This document shows, piece after piece, positions 33,587 to 44,370 of a DNA stretch of 64,000 nt; position 1 is the first letter of the stretch; each line of letters opens with the position of its first letter. Below the pieces are notes generated by a model. It saw only the letters and a program-made list of their open reading frames with translations. It had not been told where the DNA came from and did not search any database. The stretch covers positions 25,579,597 to 25,643,596 of the forward strand of contig NC_049985.1 of assembly GCF_000003815.2 (NCBI RefSeq). The letters run 5' to 3'. The translations under genes and the position numbers were made by a program. This stretch comes from Branchiostoma floridae. Lineage: Eukaryota; Chordata; Leptocardii; Amphioxiformes; Branchiostomatidae.

Positions 33587-34096
33587 CTGCAACACGCAAT
33601 GTTTTTAAGAAGAATGAAAATTTTCCTGAATCATATAGAGACCCTGCCATCCTTCCACGTGGGTTTTAGCCATTAATATTACTGTAGTAAAATGTTCTTG
33701 TTTTTTTAAGTGGGCGATGTCATGAAATAAACCACCTTTTCATGATCGGGAGGTGGGGAGGGGGGCACGAAACTGCTGTCCTAAAGAAATATCCACATGT
33801 TTTGGAAACGTCGTAGTACAAAGATCAAGACGCGGGTTTGTATGTAATTATAACTATTAAGTTTCCATTTTTTTCACCCAGAAACAAGTCGCTATTCATC
33901 CAACTTCCATGCAAACTTATTGGGCAAGGTGACCCCTAGAAACTCCCAACCCTGAACCCGTGTACAACAAAACAAAATGGCGCTGACGAACACGACCACA
34001 TGATTATTTATGTTACGTAGAATTACCTTGAATTTCCATGAAAATTTGCAGTCGGACCGGCAAAGTACCGAATAAATATGTAAATGAAAGTCTTAC

Positions 34097-34219
34097 CTGA
34101 CCTTTAACCAGCCGCCGCCGGCAAGAGCGATTTCGTGGATATTTTTCCGAGTCAAACTTCAGACAATTTTCAGTTGACAAAACTACGACAAATAAAGGCT
34201 TAAAGTGAAAGAAATTCAT
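34097..34219 (-). CDS. Speculative first coding exon with strong donor, unknown protein
   Basis: ATG at 34219-34217 opens 41 codons ending at GGTCAG|GTAAGA (34097/34096), a near-consensus donor in phase 0. The N-terminus has a short apolar run (PLFVVVL), then a basic segment (RNRSCRRRLVKG) from a GC-rich CGGCGGCGG stretch. It could be a signal-like leader or simply chance. The only candidate downstream exon seen is 33586-33374, across a 510-bp intron. AAAATGGCG at 33974-33982 lies inside that putative intron and is not informative on its own. Confidence 0.22.
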
Positions 34220-35378
34220 ACGTGTAATTACTGTAAAGAGTAAATATGCCTTCCTTTATAGACATATGGCTTAGGAACACACAAGTTGAGAATAGTTGTT
34301 GTTGAATTCCTAGGTTTTAATCCTGACATGTTTGCGGTACCATAGCCTTACTACGTGTACTTCCAACTGTTCGCGTACTAGTTAAGATTCATGATGCCGT
34401 GCAGCGTCTCGTCAGAAAGTTTGGTGATGATTTGCATCGGTTAAAAAAATCAATTTTACGTTAAACTTTGTGTACTTGGGTACGAACAATGCTGGAAAAT
34501 GGAAACATTTCTTGTCCCGACGTTGATACAAAACCGGCGCCACGAAACTGTGGCGTGCGGTGTGTATTTCGGCCAAAAAACAATGGTGGGGAGCACCCAA
34601 AAATTGTGCCACAGACAAACTTTAACGTGGCGGTCTTTGATTTTATTTAATATTTCATTCTTTTGTTGAACTACTTGAGGTCCTCTAACTTCTTATCATC
34701 GCAAGGACATATATCATGACCTATGTTGACGTATCCTAACTGTATAGTACATTTTATTCTGTGGTGTATTCTATGACACAAGTTTAGTGTGCCACCGGAA
34801 ACCGAGTGCCATCTGGATTTAGGGTCAAACTTTGGGGTCATGCCTGCCCGGTGCATGCCACAGCATGATTTATGGCGTGGTCAAATAAGGCCACATTCTG
34901 TACTGACAGAGATGGTTTAGCTACTCGCTGAACACAGTGGGCTACTACTCAAGTTTTCCGTTGGCACTGGTGGGCGGAAATTGCGTGTGCTGCATGTGCT
35001 CGAGGGAGAAACTTGTGAAAAGAGGAAATAGTCCACTTAGTATGATTACCAAGACAGCGTGGGCGCCGGTGAACATATGATGACCATTATAACCAGCTTA
35101 TTACTCCGGAAAGAAGTCGAACATCAGACAAATGTTTAGGGCATCACAGCGGAAGTTAAATGGTACAGGGGCTGGTGCGTGTTGTACTTGTTAATGGCAA
35201 ACTTGGCGCGATCTTCTGAAAAAACCACCACACTGTCAATGACTTTCAGTCGACTTTGGTGATCGTCCGAATGTCACTGAGTTTCAAAGAGTCCAGCGAA
35301 TTAGTTGCAATCTTGCGCTATTGGGAAAGGCACTTAAAACAGCTTTTCAATCATCAGGTTCACCCAATGCATCAGTAA
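34220..35378. other. Intergenic, nothing recognised
   Basis: Short open frames only, none with recognisable domains. Confidence 0.4.
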
Positions 35379-35688
35379 AGCTAAGGTCACAACCCGCCGT
35401 ACGTACAATTTGTCCGTACGTTTCTTGGGAGGCCACGTCCACCGCGTATTTCTGAAAACGCGTACTGGTACGTACTCAAACGGGGGGCGAATCCGCAGCC
35501 CGATGGCACACAAAGTTTTGCCTGCACGTAAAGCTCTACGGCGTGTCTGCTTGCTCCAAAATCCGTCGGATTCCCTACGAGTTCGTACGGAGGCGGTACT
35601 CACCACGTACAGATACCAAAAGATTGCCCACGTTTTGGCACGTAGACAGCACGTATTTGTTGCACGTACGGTGGGTTGTGCCCTTAGC
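35379..35688. mobile_element. GC-rich MITE (family 3), copy 2
   Basis: Left end AGCTAAGGTCACAACCCGCC then GTACGTACAA; right end TTGCACGTACGGTGGGTTGT then GCCCTTAGCT. It is in the opposite orientation to copies 1, 4 and 5 judged by the interior GTTCGTACGGAGGCGGTACT. The two overlapping ORFs here are element translations. Confidence 0.88.
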
Positions 35689-37083
35689 TTTAGGGCCGTC
35701 CCTCGGATAGGACATTTAAATGGAGGTCCCGTGTTTGAGGAGAGCTACACTTAAACATGTAAAAGAAACCGCGGCCTTATCTAAAAGAGTAGGGGGTCCT
35801 TGTGTGTAGGTATGAGCGGCTTGAACCTTACAGTCTAGTTGACATCTTGAAAAGGTGATAGTCATCAGTTATGTTAATCCTTCGACTGATGTGGTAAATC
35901 GCAAATGAATAGATACCCTCTCGCGTGGAAATCCACCAATGGACGAGGCTCGGTGATCAACGAACATTGGCCGATTCCTGAACAATCGTGCAGTGATGGG
36001 GAAGACCTTTCTGTAAAGATGTCTTAAAATCACACAGCGCCTCCCCACATCACATCAGAAAACTCTTATATGACTGGATCAAATCTAAGGCAGACACAAA
36101 CCAACCATAACACCACTGGTGGTAAATGTAGTAAATTACAAGTTGCTATCCTTGTGAAACATTGAGCTTGACCTCTTCTCTCCAAAAGCCGAATTAGTAT
36201 GTATTTCAACTGTTTGTAAGGCTGCTGTTGATTTTGAAAGGCAAATTGTTCTGTTGTCGGTTTTATAACAGTTGTGAATCTTTGTAATTCTGTATTGTTA
36301 TCATTTGTGTACGCTATATCATTTAAGTCAGAATTCAGGATGAATAGACTAGATCAGTACATGTAGTCTAACGGATTTGGAACGAACATCAAAGACACTG
36401 AATGAAAATTTTGTCTTGGAAATCTCAGGCAATGCGAGCTCGAGATGACACTTCGAACAACTTTCTGACGATCAAAAATTACGACAGAAGCTCTTCGACT
36501 AGTGTGGCAGGAGAATTTGTTTCCATCGAACCACAAGACTCCAGTGCACGGCTCTAATGTAAAATATGAGGATCGGTTCCAGACCGCCAGCCATCCGTTG
36601 ATCGCGCCTTGTGGGGTTCGAAGCAGACGGCCATATTTAACAGTCCCCGTGTTATCTCCTGCGCTAACAGCCAATTTGGACCATTGCGCATCACTCAAGC
36701 AGATCTGGTGATGAATACAGCATTTACAGAGCCGAATGTGAGCTTATTTCATCACGTATCAGTACAGAACACTCGGCGATGGAGGCTTAGCTTGCGGCAT
36801 ATCAGTCATTTGAGTCAACTTATTACGGCACAATGAGGTTTCATTACATGTATCTGCACAAAACAGTTCATTTTGGACTTCTTTTCTGCCATATTACCGC
36901 CTTTACCGGCCTTTTTAGTCGAATATAATAACAATGACAAGCAGTTAGCGTTGTCGCATTCACAGGGCGGTACTATCGAAGGGCGTTGTTAGATTGAATT
37001 TTATGCTTTCCAAAAAAATGTAGTTACTGTCACCAAATAGTTTTGAGTTAGAGCGACAAAAGGATTCCTGACAAGAATTTGAA
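35689..37083. other. Intergenic with an unexplained ORF pair near 36354-36698
   Basis: Both strands are open over 36502-36698 (115 codons minus, 69 plus). Neither peptide is recognised and no splice evidence is convincing, so I do not call a gene. The rest is unannotated AT-rich sequence. Confidence 0.35.
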
Positions 37084-37267
37084 ATACAGTCAAACCTGTC
37101 TATAGCGGCCACTCAAGGGACCGGACAAATTTGGCCACTATAGACAGGTGGCCTCTGTATAGAGGTGGCAACTTGTAGATAAAATACCCAAGGGACTGAC
37201 AAAAAGTGGCCACTATGGACAGGTGGCCTCTCTGTAGAGGTGGCCCCTAATACAGGTTTGACTGTAT
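37084..37267. mobile_element. Inverted-repeat element with ATACAGTCAAACCTG ends (family 8)
   Basis: Left end ATACAGTCAAACCTGTCTAT, right end ATACAGGTTTGACTGTAT. The interior is a tandem pair of GGCCACTATAGACAGGTGGC- and GGCCACTATGGACAGGTGGC-type blocks. The same terminal phrase is found in the tandem repeat at 41741-41886. Confidence 0.82.
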
Positions 37268-37446
37268 TGGCAAGAACTCGCGCTGTCTAGGACACGAAGG
37301 TATTGATGGATTAGCATGAAAGTTCATCTGTGTTGGTAGAATACATTATAGAGAATTGCTAAACTTTCATTCCAACACAAAGATAATGAGAATGATTGTA
37401 AAAGTGATGATAGTTCAGGACGGAGGTCCCTAAGGGGTTATAATAA

Positions 37447-37892
37447 GGTCACGGCAAGTCAATTTCATGGATGACATCCTCTGCAGACTTCAAATTTCAT
37501 CAGAGAGGGCGAAGAATTCAAGATGGGTAAAGAAAAACTTAATAGATTTTTAAAATAGACACCATAAATGTTGTAGCGACAAAACGTATAGTATCACAGC
37601 CCCAGCCCCACAATATTCGTGCCACTTTTATTATCGAACTATTTTCAATTCTACAACTGCAATTGCTACATGTACCTCACTAACAGCCAACAATACCTCA
37701 CGATATATTTTCCCATTGCGGTACTTTCTCGTCAAGCTCAACATTTCTACAAGGAAACAAAATCTTATTTTATTTCAAAATTAGTCAACCATTGCCAAAA
37801 TCAATCGTTTCTCCTGACGGACGGAGGCCAATGAATGAATGAGGCGAAAACTAGGAACTGATGTCATCCATAAGATTCTTAATAATCGTAAC
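37447..37892. mobile_element. MITE family 1, degraded copy
   Basis: Left end GGTCACGGCAAGTCAATTTC then ATGGATGACATCC; right end GATGTCATCCATAAGATTCT, then diverged sequence. The right boundary is uncertain. Confidence 0.65.
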
Positions 37893-38261
37893 GCTAGGTC
37901 ACATTTATTCACATGGTGATCTATATCCGTTGTTTCTACAAAAGGGTATCTAGGGATATCAAGTCGACGGACGGTGGAAACCTCTATTCGTCGACTAAAA
38001 TCCTTAAAAACCCTGCTAAAACAACGGATATAGGTTCCTCTCGGATAAAGGTAAACTAGCGTTACACCCAACTTTCGACGGTCTTACAACACTCTTCAGA
38101 TGCCATTCAATCAATGATAATTTAAAAATCTAAAGGTTGAGATTATTTATCACATTAATACAGTTAAGAAAAGAAACTATTGGTGGAAACGTGATAAAAG
38201 AAATTGTGCTAATATCTCATTCTTTTCTTCATTTATGAGTTGAAGTCAATTTTCTCCTGCT

Positions 38262-38495
38262 AGAAATATAATGAGATAGCACACCGCTATCATATTACAT
38301 CTATATAAAGAAAATCAAATATTCTCCTTTTGAAATGTAATGAGATAGCACCTCACTATCACATTAAATTTATATGAAGGTAATGCAATATTCTTCTTTG
38401 AAATTTAATGAGACGGCACCCAACTATCAAATTTCTAGAAGGAAAATTAAGTCTTCTCATTATAAAAATCTAATGAGATAGAACCCCACTGTGAA
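38262..38495 (+). repeat. Four-copy tandem repeat, about 64-bp unit
   Basis: Each unit has TAATGAGATAGCACC-like sequence, then ACTATC and ATTA, then an AAT/CTTCT block. The TAATGAGATAG...CTATCA core is itself an inverted repeat. Copies begin near 38268, 38338, 38407 and 38471. Confidence 0.75.
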
Positions 38496-38704
38496 AACAA
38501 ATCAAAGTTCGTCTTTCTAGAATTCGTTTAGACATACTGGCAAGTAACATTTAACTTAAGGGTATCGTTTTCCGAGTTGTTATTTGGTTGGCAGTTGTAA
38601 AATGATGAGTGACTATTATCTATTGTTATGACTTCAAAGATACCTTAAGATGAACATCTCGATCGTAAAAGACAGTCACTGATTATAGTATACATTATTG
38701 AAAA
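38496..38704. other. Intergenic spacer
   Basis: AT-rich, nothing recognised. Confidence 0.35.
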
Positions 38705-38935
38705 CGTTCTTGTATCTACACTCTTTGTATATCTGTATATGTATAGCCGGTGTAACCGCCATTCGGCGTAAAACACCAGCATCGTAGCTTCACATTGTGG
38801 CAGCAGCTGGTTATAGTACAAATTGTTACATCTAACGTTTGCACATCTAACTGTAAATATTGTTTAAAGCTATCTAATAAGGATGCCCGTACTGTACTTA
38901 ATTGAGCCTCCTTCTCCATTCTAGGGTAGGTCTAG
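38705..38935 (-). pseudogene. LINE 3' end, minus-strand copy of the 16.4-kb family
   Basis: The minus strand reads LSTVRASLLDSFKQYLQLDV, then a 3' UTR with ACCAGCTGCTGCCA, GAAGCTACGATGCTGG and GCCGAATGGCGGTTACACCG, ending in an AGATA-type tail. The same UTR words follow the stop in the copy at 16402-16830 (16731-16830). Only the last 35 or so codons of the RT protein remain. Confidence 0.78.
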
Positions 38936-39204
38936 GAAAAAACTAATTCAGCGTTCACTCCTGACTAGAAGATACGAAATTGGACAATAATACGTATACA
39001 CCTCATCACTCAGTGTCGTCTTTCCAATAAGCTCCAATCCCAGAGCTGAGAAGGCACTTAACCTTGACGACAGAGTCAAGGTCAGGTCATCCCCAAGAGG
39101 ATTTCGGGACAGAAAGGTCGTTTGTCATCAGGACCCGGTGTCGCGCAAGATAATTGCTTCGCTAAATAATTGTCAGATGAGGTACTACGTGGATTTACAG
39201 GGTT

Positions 39205-39615
39205 ATCGTTAGGGCTAGAGTTAGGATTAGGAATCGGTTAGGGTTACAGTAAGGACTACGATTAGAGTTAGCTTGGGTTTAGGTTAGGGTTATGGCTAGG
39301 GCTAGAGTTAGGTTAGCTTGGGTTAGGTTACGATTATTGTTACAGCTAGGACTAGAGTTAGGCTATTGTTAGGTTAGAATTATTGGTTAGAGCTAGGGCT
39401 AGAGTTAGCTTGGGTTAAGCTTAGGGTTATGGTTAAAGGCTAGGACTAGAGTTACGTTAGGGTTCGATTAGGGTTATAGTTAGAACCGGGGCTAGAGTTA
39501 GCTTGGGTTTAGGTTACGGTTGTGGTTAAGGATAGGGGTAGAGTGAGGTTAGGGTTAGGATACGATTTGGGCTAGAGTTAGGTTATGGTCAGGTTACTAT
39601 TAGGACTACGATTAG
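39205..39615 (+). repeat. Degenerate telomere-like TTAGGG array
   Basis: About 400 bp dominated by GGGTTAGG-, GAGTTAGG- and GGCTAGAGTTAGCTTGGG-like words, drifting between GGTTAGGGTTA and GGACTAGAGTTA. A higher-order period of roughly 60 bp (AGAGTTAGCTTGGGTTTAGG) is visible. Confidence 0.85.
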
Positions 39616-40010
39616 CCCGCTCAGACTTTTGCTTATAAACTACCATGCCCCACTAATATTTCGAACTTTTCCATCTCCTATCAGATACAGTTGTATATTG
39701 AAAAACCCCGAGCACTGATGGGGCAATTACTTGACAGGCGGTGATCATTTGGCGTGACACCGGATGGAGCAATCAACAACTCCCCTTAGATGGCAGTGAC
39801 AGATGTGGTCAGCTCGCGCCTTTTCTGTGTACCTGGGCTCTTAATGGGGTCAAGGAGAGACTGTCGCTACGGGCTATGAAATATTCATCGTTTTGAACCA
39901 TAGATCATAGATAAGTCACGTCGCCTTGATGGCTGTAAGAGTACAATCAATGTGTTGGGATGATTGGTTCTCATCTACAGTATTCATTTGTTAACATTGT
40001 GGAAGGGCAG
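39616..40010. other. Intergenic spacer
   Basis: No coding or repeat structure recognised. Confidence 0.35.
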
Positions 40011-40206
40011 TAGCCTTTACCAGGCTTCGTAGATCGGTAGTCTAATTGTAGAAATTGGACAAATAGAGTCATAGTACACCAGGGGAGTCAGCCGGCCAGA
40101 ACAATAAATTCCTGTTCCCTAGCCGGCTGTACTTCTCTGGCCGGCTTACCTCTATTTGTTCCATCTCAATGGTTTTCCCAGCGACCTGTGGAGTCTGGTA
40201 GAGACT
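40011..40206. mobile_element. Inverted-repeat element, family 9, copy 1
   Basis: Left end TAGCCTTTACCAGGCTTCGT, right end GTGGAGTCTGGTAGAGACTA. Interior arms GTAGAAATTGGACAAATAGA and CCTCTATTTGTTCCATCTC are inverted, and a GCCGGCCAGA / CTGGCCGGC pair lies nearer the centre. A second copy is at 56760-56945. Confidence 0.8.
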
Positions 40207-40240
40207 AGAAATACAGTCACATCTAGTAGATTGGGTACAG

Positions 40241-41333
40241 GTGTGACAGCGATCTCGCCCCCCCGTGACCTCGCCCCCCCGGGGGCGAAATCACTAGCGA
40301 TCTCGCCCCCCCGGGGCAAAATCGCTAGTGATCTCGCCCTCCCCGGCTAGTGATCTCGCCCCCCTACCTCGCCCCCCTTTAGCGATTTCGCCCCCTCCCC
40401 CCCCAAAAAACGGGTTTACATGACATTTTAGAAGTTGATTGGTATAAATCACAAAATGCAGTTTCAGAATGATATAAGTACACGAGTTTGATACATAAAT
40501 CCATTCATAGTATCAATATTAACGTAATTACATGGTAATAAGATAGTTGAACTTGTTTCAGACAAGGAGGGTTGGGTCCCTTGTATTCCCATTATTGCAT
40601 ATACCTGAGTCTTGACATAAGATGTATTTCATTGTATTCACCTGTCCTCAAACAACCTATATATCTCCAATATGAAGTCTCTACTATGAAGTGACCACAT
40701 TTTGGTATATGCACCTGGCCAAGGGATATCTTCACCTCCAACATGACTGTTTTTTCTAGTATTTAGGAACTGATGCATTTACCCGTGTTTCTTAAGACTG
40801 GTACTTTACCAGTGTCTGTGTAGCATTTAGCAACAGCTATATCAACTTGCGCGTAGATAGTGTTTATAATGAAAAACTATTATTCATGTGTGTTTTTGTT
40901 AGTGCTTTGGAAATGTTTCCAGCACAAGAAAGAAAACACTGTGACAAATTGAAAACATATAGCTGACGTATTCCGTACCATAGACGGTGTTGATTTATAC
41001 GTTCGCAGTAGCACTGTTTTTATGCCACCTCAACTGCAAAAATTGTCTTTTTCATTTCAATGTCATGTTTGCACCGAACAATATAGTATCGACTTTCGAG
41101 GTATGACAGGCATCTTACGGTACGGTAATAAGGTGCCATAAGGTACCAGGTAACACACCATACACGTTACTCCCCAGGTGCAGTATAGTACCAGGTAGCG
41201 CACCTGTAATATGTAGTAACCAGCTGCTCTTGGGGGGGGGGGGGGGCGAAAACGCTAAAGGGGGGCGAAAACGCTAGTGATCTCGCCCCCCCGGGGGGCG
41301 AGATCGCCGGGGGGGCGAGATCGCTGTCACACC
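40241..41333. mobile_element. 1.1-kb inverted-repeat element with G/C-run arms
   Basis: Termini GTGTGACAGCGATCTCGCCC (40241) and GGGCGAGATCGCTGTCACAC (to 41332) are perfect inverses and are flanked by GGTACAG on both sides (40234-40240, 41334-41340). Inside each end, the phrase CGATCTCGCCCCCC is repeated in both orientations with GGGGGCGAAATCGCTAG-type partners, so each arm is itself a hairpin cluster. The central 800 bp is ordinary AT-rich DNA without a long ORF, so the element is non-autonomous. Confidence 0.88.
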
Positions 41334-41740
41334 GGTACAGAACATTCATGATCAGGGCCAGGTACGGTCCAGGTCCAGAGGATCAAGTCCAGGTCCGGAC
41401 TTGAACCTGGACCTGATTATCTTAAAACAATGGTCCATTTCGCTACAAAGTATAATGTTTTGCGGAGTATATCTGACGTCCGTTAACATTGGCGTTTTAG
41501 AATCCTATCTTCATGTAAACAACACTAACTGCCTCTTTTTTAGACCTAGCTTGACTGTAGAAACTTAGTAAAAATGACTATCAACTCTTCTCTACTTCGC
41601 CCTTGTTATTTGCTTAGACCTGTAAGCTCCCAAATCAGGTGAATGCCTAAAGAGAAGATCTGTTCATTTTCGAATGGGTCCTACAGCTAGTCCGCTGATT
41701 TTTTTTCTGGACCGGTCCAACAAGAAAAACTGCTTGTCAG
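41334..41740. other. Intergenic; small CAGGTCC palindrome
   Basis: 41358-41415 contains alternating CCAGGTCC and GGACCTGG words forming a short hairpin. Otherwise nothing seen. Confidence 0.4.
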
Positions 41741-41886
41741 AACTGTACAAGTAACCACCTCTACATAAGGACCACCTGGCCATTGATATACAGTCAAACC
41801 TGTACTAGTGACCACCTCTACATAAGGACCACCTGACCATTGATATACAGTCAAACCTGTACTAGTGACCACCTCTACATAAGGAC
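41741..41886 (+). repeat. 64-bp tandem repeat made of family 8 ends
   Basis: ATACAGTCAAACCTGTACTA then GTGACCACCTCTACATAAGG is repeated about 2.3 times, preceded by a partial unit. The unit starts with the family 8 terminus. Confidence 0.85.
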
Positions 41887-42586
41887 AACTTTGTTATTGC
41901 TTCGCATTTGTAATGTTCTACCCGGCTGTCAAAACCTTCATCGACAATCATGTAGCCAAGACTTTTCTTAAGTAAGATTTTACATGCTTTGAATCAGCAC
42001 ATTTTCTAACGCATACAACAACAGCAAAATACCACTTTCTTAGTTCTTACCGTCCGGTCACTGTATTTAAATCGTGCCAATGTTGCTGTACGATGGCGTA
42101 CGTATGGTACTCTTGGTATGGTACTACATGTGTCGTACAGTTGTCTTGTTAATGACAATGCCGTCTTAGATCCTTGTCGGCGGTTAGCTCTGTCACAGTC
42201 TGCTTGAAAATCACGCGACACCAAAATCACACTACGATCTAGTCGCAACCGTACAAGCTACGGTGGCTATACGAAAAATACTGTATTTGCCTGAAGAGTG
42301 TTTCCCCGCAAATTGTACTGGAAAAATGAAAAATACTACTCTTTCAGCAGGCTGACTCTCCTGACTCTATTTTAGCTGAATTCTACTTTCCATACCACCG
42401 TAGGAAGGCTTGGTGGCGGCTAACTACACCCTACAACGATCGTAACCATGCGGTCAGCTCCAGAGCCTGCCTTACCTTTAGTAACGCACCGTAGCAGCTT
42501 CCTCTGTCCGCTCAGGTACGGCTGACTTGCCGACGCTCTCCGGTACGCTTCAGCCCGTCTCTCTCTCTCTACCTCCTCGTGAGAGG
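41887..42586. other. Intergenic, nothing firmly recognised
   Basis: The phrase TACTTTCCATACCACCGTAGG near 42383 recurs in similar form near 8106. No gene seen. Confidence 0.4.
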
Positions 42587-42904
42587 ATGACAGGTTACGT
42601 ATACACTATTGGCATACATAAGCCGGGAGAAGAGAAAACAGGCAAACCCTGGGGTAATATCCACACTAATGCACCTATTACTTCTGTACCGGGGGATCTC
42701 AGTATGCACGTCTCGCCACTCGTCTCACAATGGAGGGATGTAAGGATGACGCACTCAGAGGTGAAGGTAAGGGTATTTGACAAAGGATGGGCTTATTCTT
42801 TACCACAGGGATGTGTATGGGTATATGATGGTAATGGAAATGAACAGGATGGAGAGTGTACTATAGGGTTTATGACCCGCCTTGTTGTGTATAAGGTGTT
42901 ATAA
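42587..42904 (+). CDS. Unrecognised 105-codon ORF
   Basis: ATG at 42587 opens 105 codons to TAA at 42902-42904; the frame stays open upstream to 42527 without another ATG. The peptide is of mixed, protein-like composition with several Trp and Gly (for example KTGKPWGNIHTNAP, VFDKGWAYSLP, VWVYDGNG). I do not recognise a family. A strong donor-like GTGAAG|GTAAGG lies at 42761-42772, so it could be part of an exon. Against it, the last 30 bases run into a repeat shared with 22102-22270. It could be a chance ORF. Confidence 0.25.
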   Translation: MTGYVYTIGIHKPGEEKTGKPWGNIHTNAPITSVPGDLSMHVSPLVSQWRDVRMTHSEVKVRVFDKGWAYSLPQGCVWVYDGNGNEQDGECTIGFMTRLVVYKVL

Positions 42905-42960
42905 AGCATGGCAGGTTATTAAGACCACCGAGTAAACCACCGAGTGAGCAAAGCGTCATT
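42872..42960. mobile_element. Partial family 11 element
   Basis: ATGACCCGCC at the left and ACCACCGAGTGAGCAAAGCG further in match one arm and the centre of the element at 22102-22270. No inverse arm was found. Confidence 0.55.
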
Positions 42961-43632
42961 ATCACGTATTAAACTGACGCATAAATGCAAGTCCTGTACA
43001 AGTTATAAATATTTTAGTCTTAGACATCTTGGAGCATCTTCAAATCATAGATCAGGTTGAAAGTGACAGGGCCGCATTGAGTCGTGAATATGGAGTTATA
43101 ATGACCAGTAGTTATTGGAGCCTTCTTGTTGGTCAACGTCATTTGACTATATGATGATATGTAATTTTCAGTTGGTACCTCCTCTTACAGGCCCACGCAT
43201 CATATCCTTTTTTTTAACTTGTTCATTGTATATTCTAGTGGTTTTCTCTAACTTTCGCCCGCCACCTCTACGAATCAGCTTTACACTTCCTATAAATGTC
43301 CTTATTATCAAAAGGACGTACTGGACAAATTGACAACACAAAAGACGTGTAAACTGCAAGTAGAAAAAAAGTACAAAGGAATCCAAGTACGTCAAACGTA
43401 AGTCATGAGAAGCAAGCACCACTCATCTTTCCACATTGATTTCAGTAGGAACGTAATTCGGGTCATTCAACATCATTGGCGGAAACAGAAGGGACGTTTC
43501 GATCTAAACTCGACGTGGCTGTTAAAATTCTACCTGCATGGGGGGGGGGGATGAAGAGGAATGAAGAAGATATAGAGGACAAGTGTTAGAGCTATACACT
43601 CAATCATGGTATTTTCCCGAAGGCGTCGAATT
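42961..43632. other. Intergenic, nothing recognised
   Basis: Contains a G-run near 43541. No coding seen. Confidence 0.35.
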
Positions 43633-43733
43633 GGATTCGTCAGGTCCCTGTCACAGAGTGGGAAAATTGATCGACCGACGAGTTGGCGAGTTCTCAATAT
43701 CATTTTCGGCAGTAATACGCCAGGTATTATCGA
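43633..43733 (+). repeat. 100-bp direct repeat, copy 1
   Basis: From GGATTCGTCAGGTCCCTGTC through GACGAGTTGGCGAGTTCTCA and CGCCAGGTATTATCGA. It matches 44058-44159 with only a few differences near its start. Confidence 0.92.
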
Positions 43734-43819
43734 TCATCGCGTAATCTTAGGGATCGATCGAGTTTCGTCTATGGGCCCACGTAAGACCTACGTCACATTT
43801 TTTTTTTCTATTTTGCTTT

Positions 43820-44055
43820 TGGACAGACGAGGACAATGTGGCACTGCACTCAAGTTTTAGTAACTTATATTAACAGTGCCACATACACGGTACAGACAGA
43901 AGGTACCCATTTTTACACCTGGGTGAAGTGAGGAAGGTCGTGTAAAGTGCCTTTCCCAAGGGCACAACGTCGGGGCGGGGCACGGCGGGGATCGAACTCA
44001 GAATCTCTAGGTTCCGAGCCGAACGCTCTACCAGTTACGCCACGCCCGACGCCAC
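43820..44055 (-). mobile_element. tRNA-derived SINE (family A), minus-strand copy
   Basis: Reverse-complement match to 532-810. The head is at 44055 with CTCTACCAGTTACGCCACGC, the reverse B-box at 43993 reads GGATCGAACTC, and the body has ACACCTGGGTGAAGTGAGG and CAGTGCCACATACACGG. This copy has the better-preserved tRNA-like head. Confidence 0.85.
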
Positions 44056-44057
44056 AA

Positions 44058-44159
44058 GGATCCGTAAGGCCCCTGTCCCAGAGTGGGGAAATTGATCGAC
44101 CGACGAGTTGGCGAGTTCTCAATATCATTTTCGGCAGTAATACGCCAGGTATTATCGAA
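44058..44159 (+). repeat. 100-bp direct repeat, copy 2
   Basis: Near-identical to 43633-43733, starting GGATCCGTAAGGCCCCTGTC and ending CCAGGTATTATCGA. It runs straight into a family 4 MITE at 44163. Confidence 0.92.
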
Positions 44160-44162
44160 TGG

Positions 44163-44370
44163 GTACGTCACATTTCCAGACCGGAGCTCGGCCGGACAGC
44201 TTTCGGGAACAAAATGTAACGTTATGATATAAAAGATACCAAACCACACAAGATGTAAAGAGAATAGCCGCGGACATTATTTGTGTACATTTCTATGTAG
44301 ACATTTCTATTTTTCGTTTTTACAAACATCCCAGCCGGGCCCTGGTTTGAAAATTTGGAAATGTGACGTT
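44163..44370. mobile_element. MITE family 4, copy 2
   Basis: Left end GTACGTCACATTTCCAGACC then GGAGCTCGGCCGG; right end CCAGCCGGGCCCTGGTTTGA then GGAAATGTGACG. Inverted termini as at 27069-27252. Confidence 0.82.
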
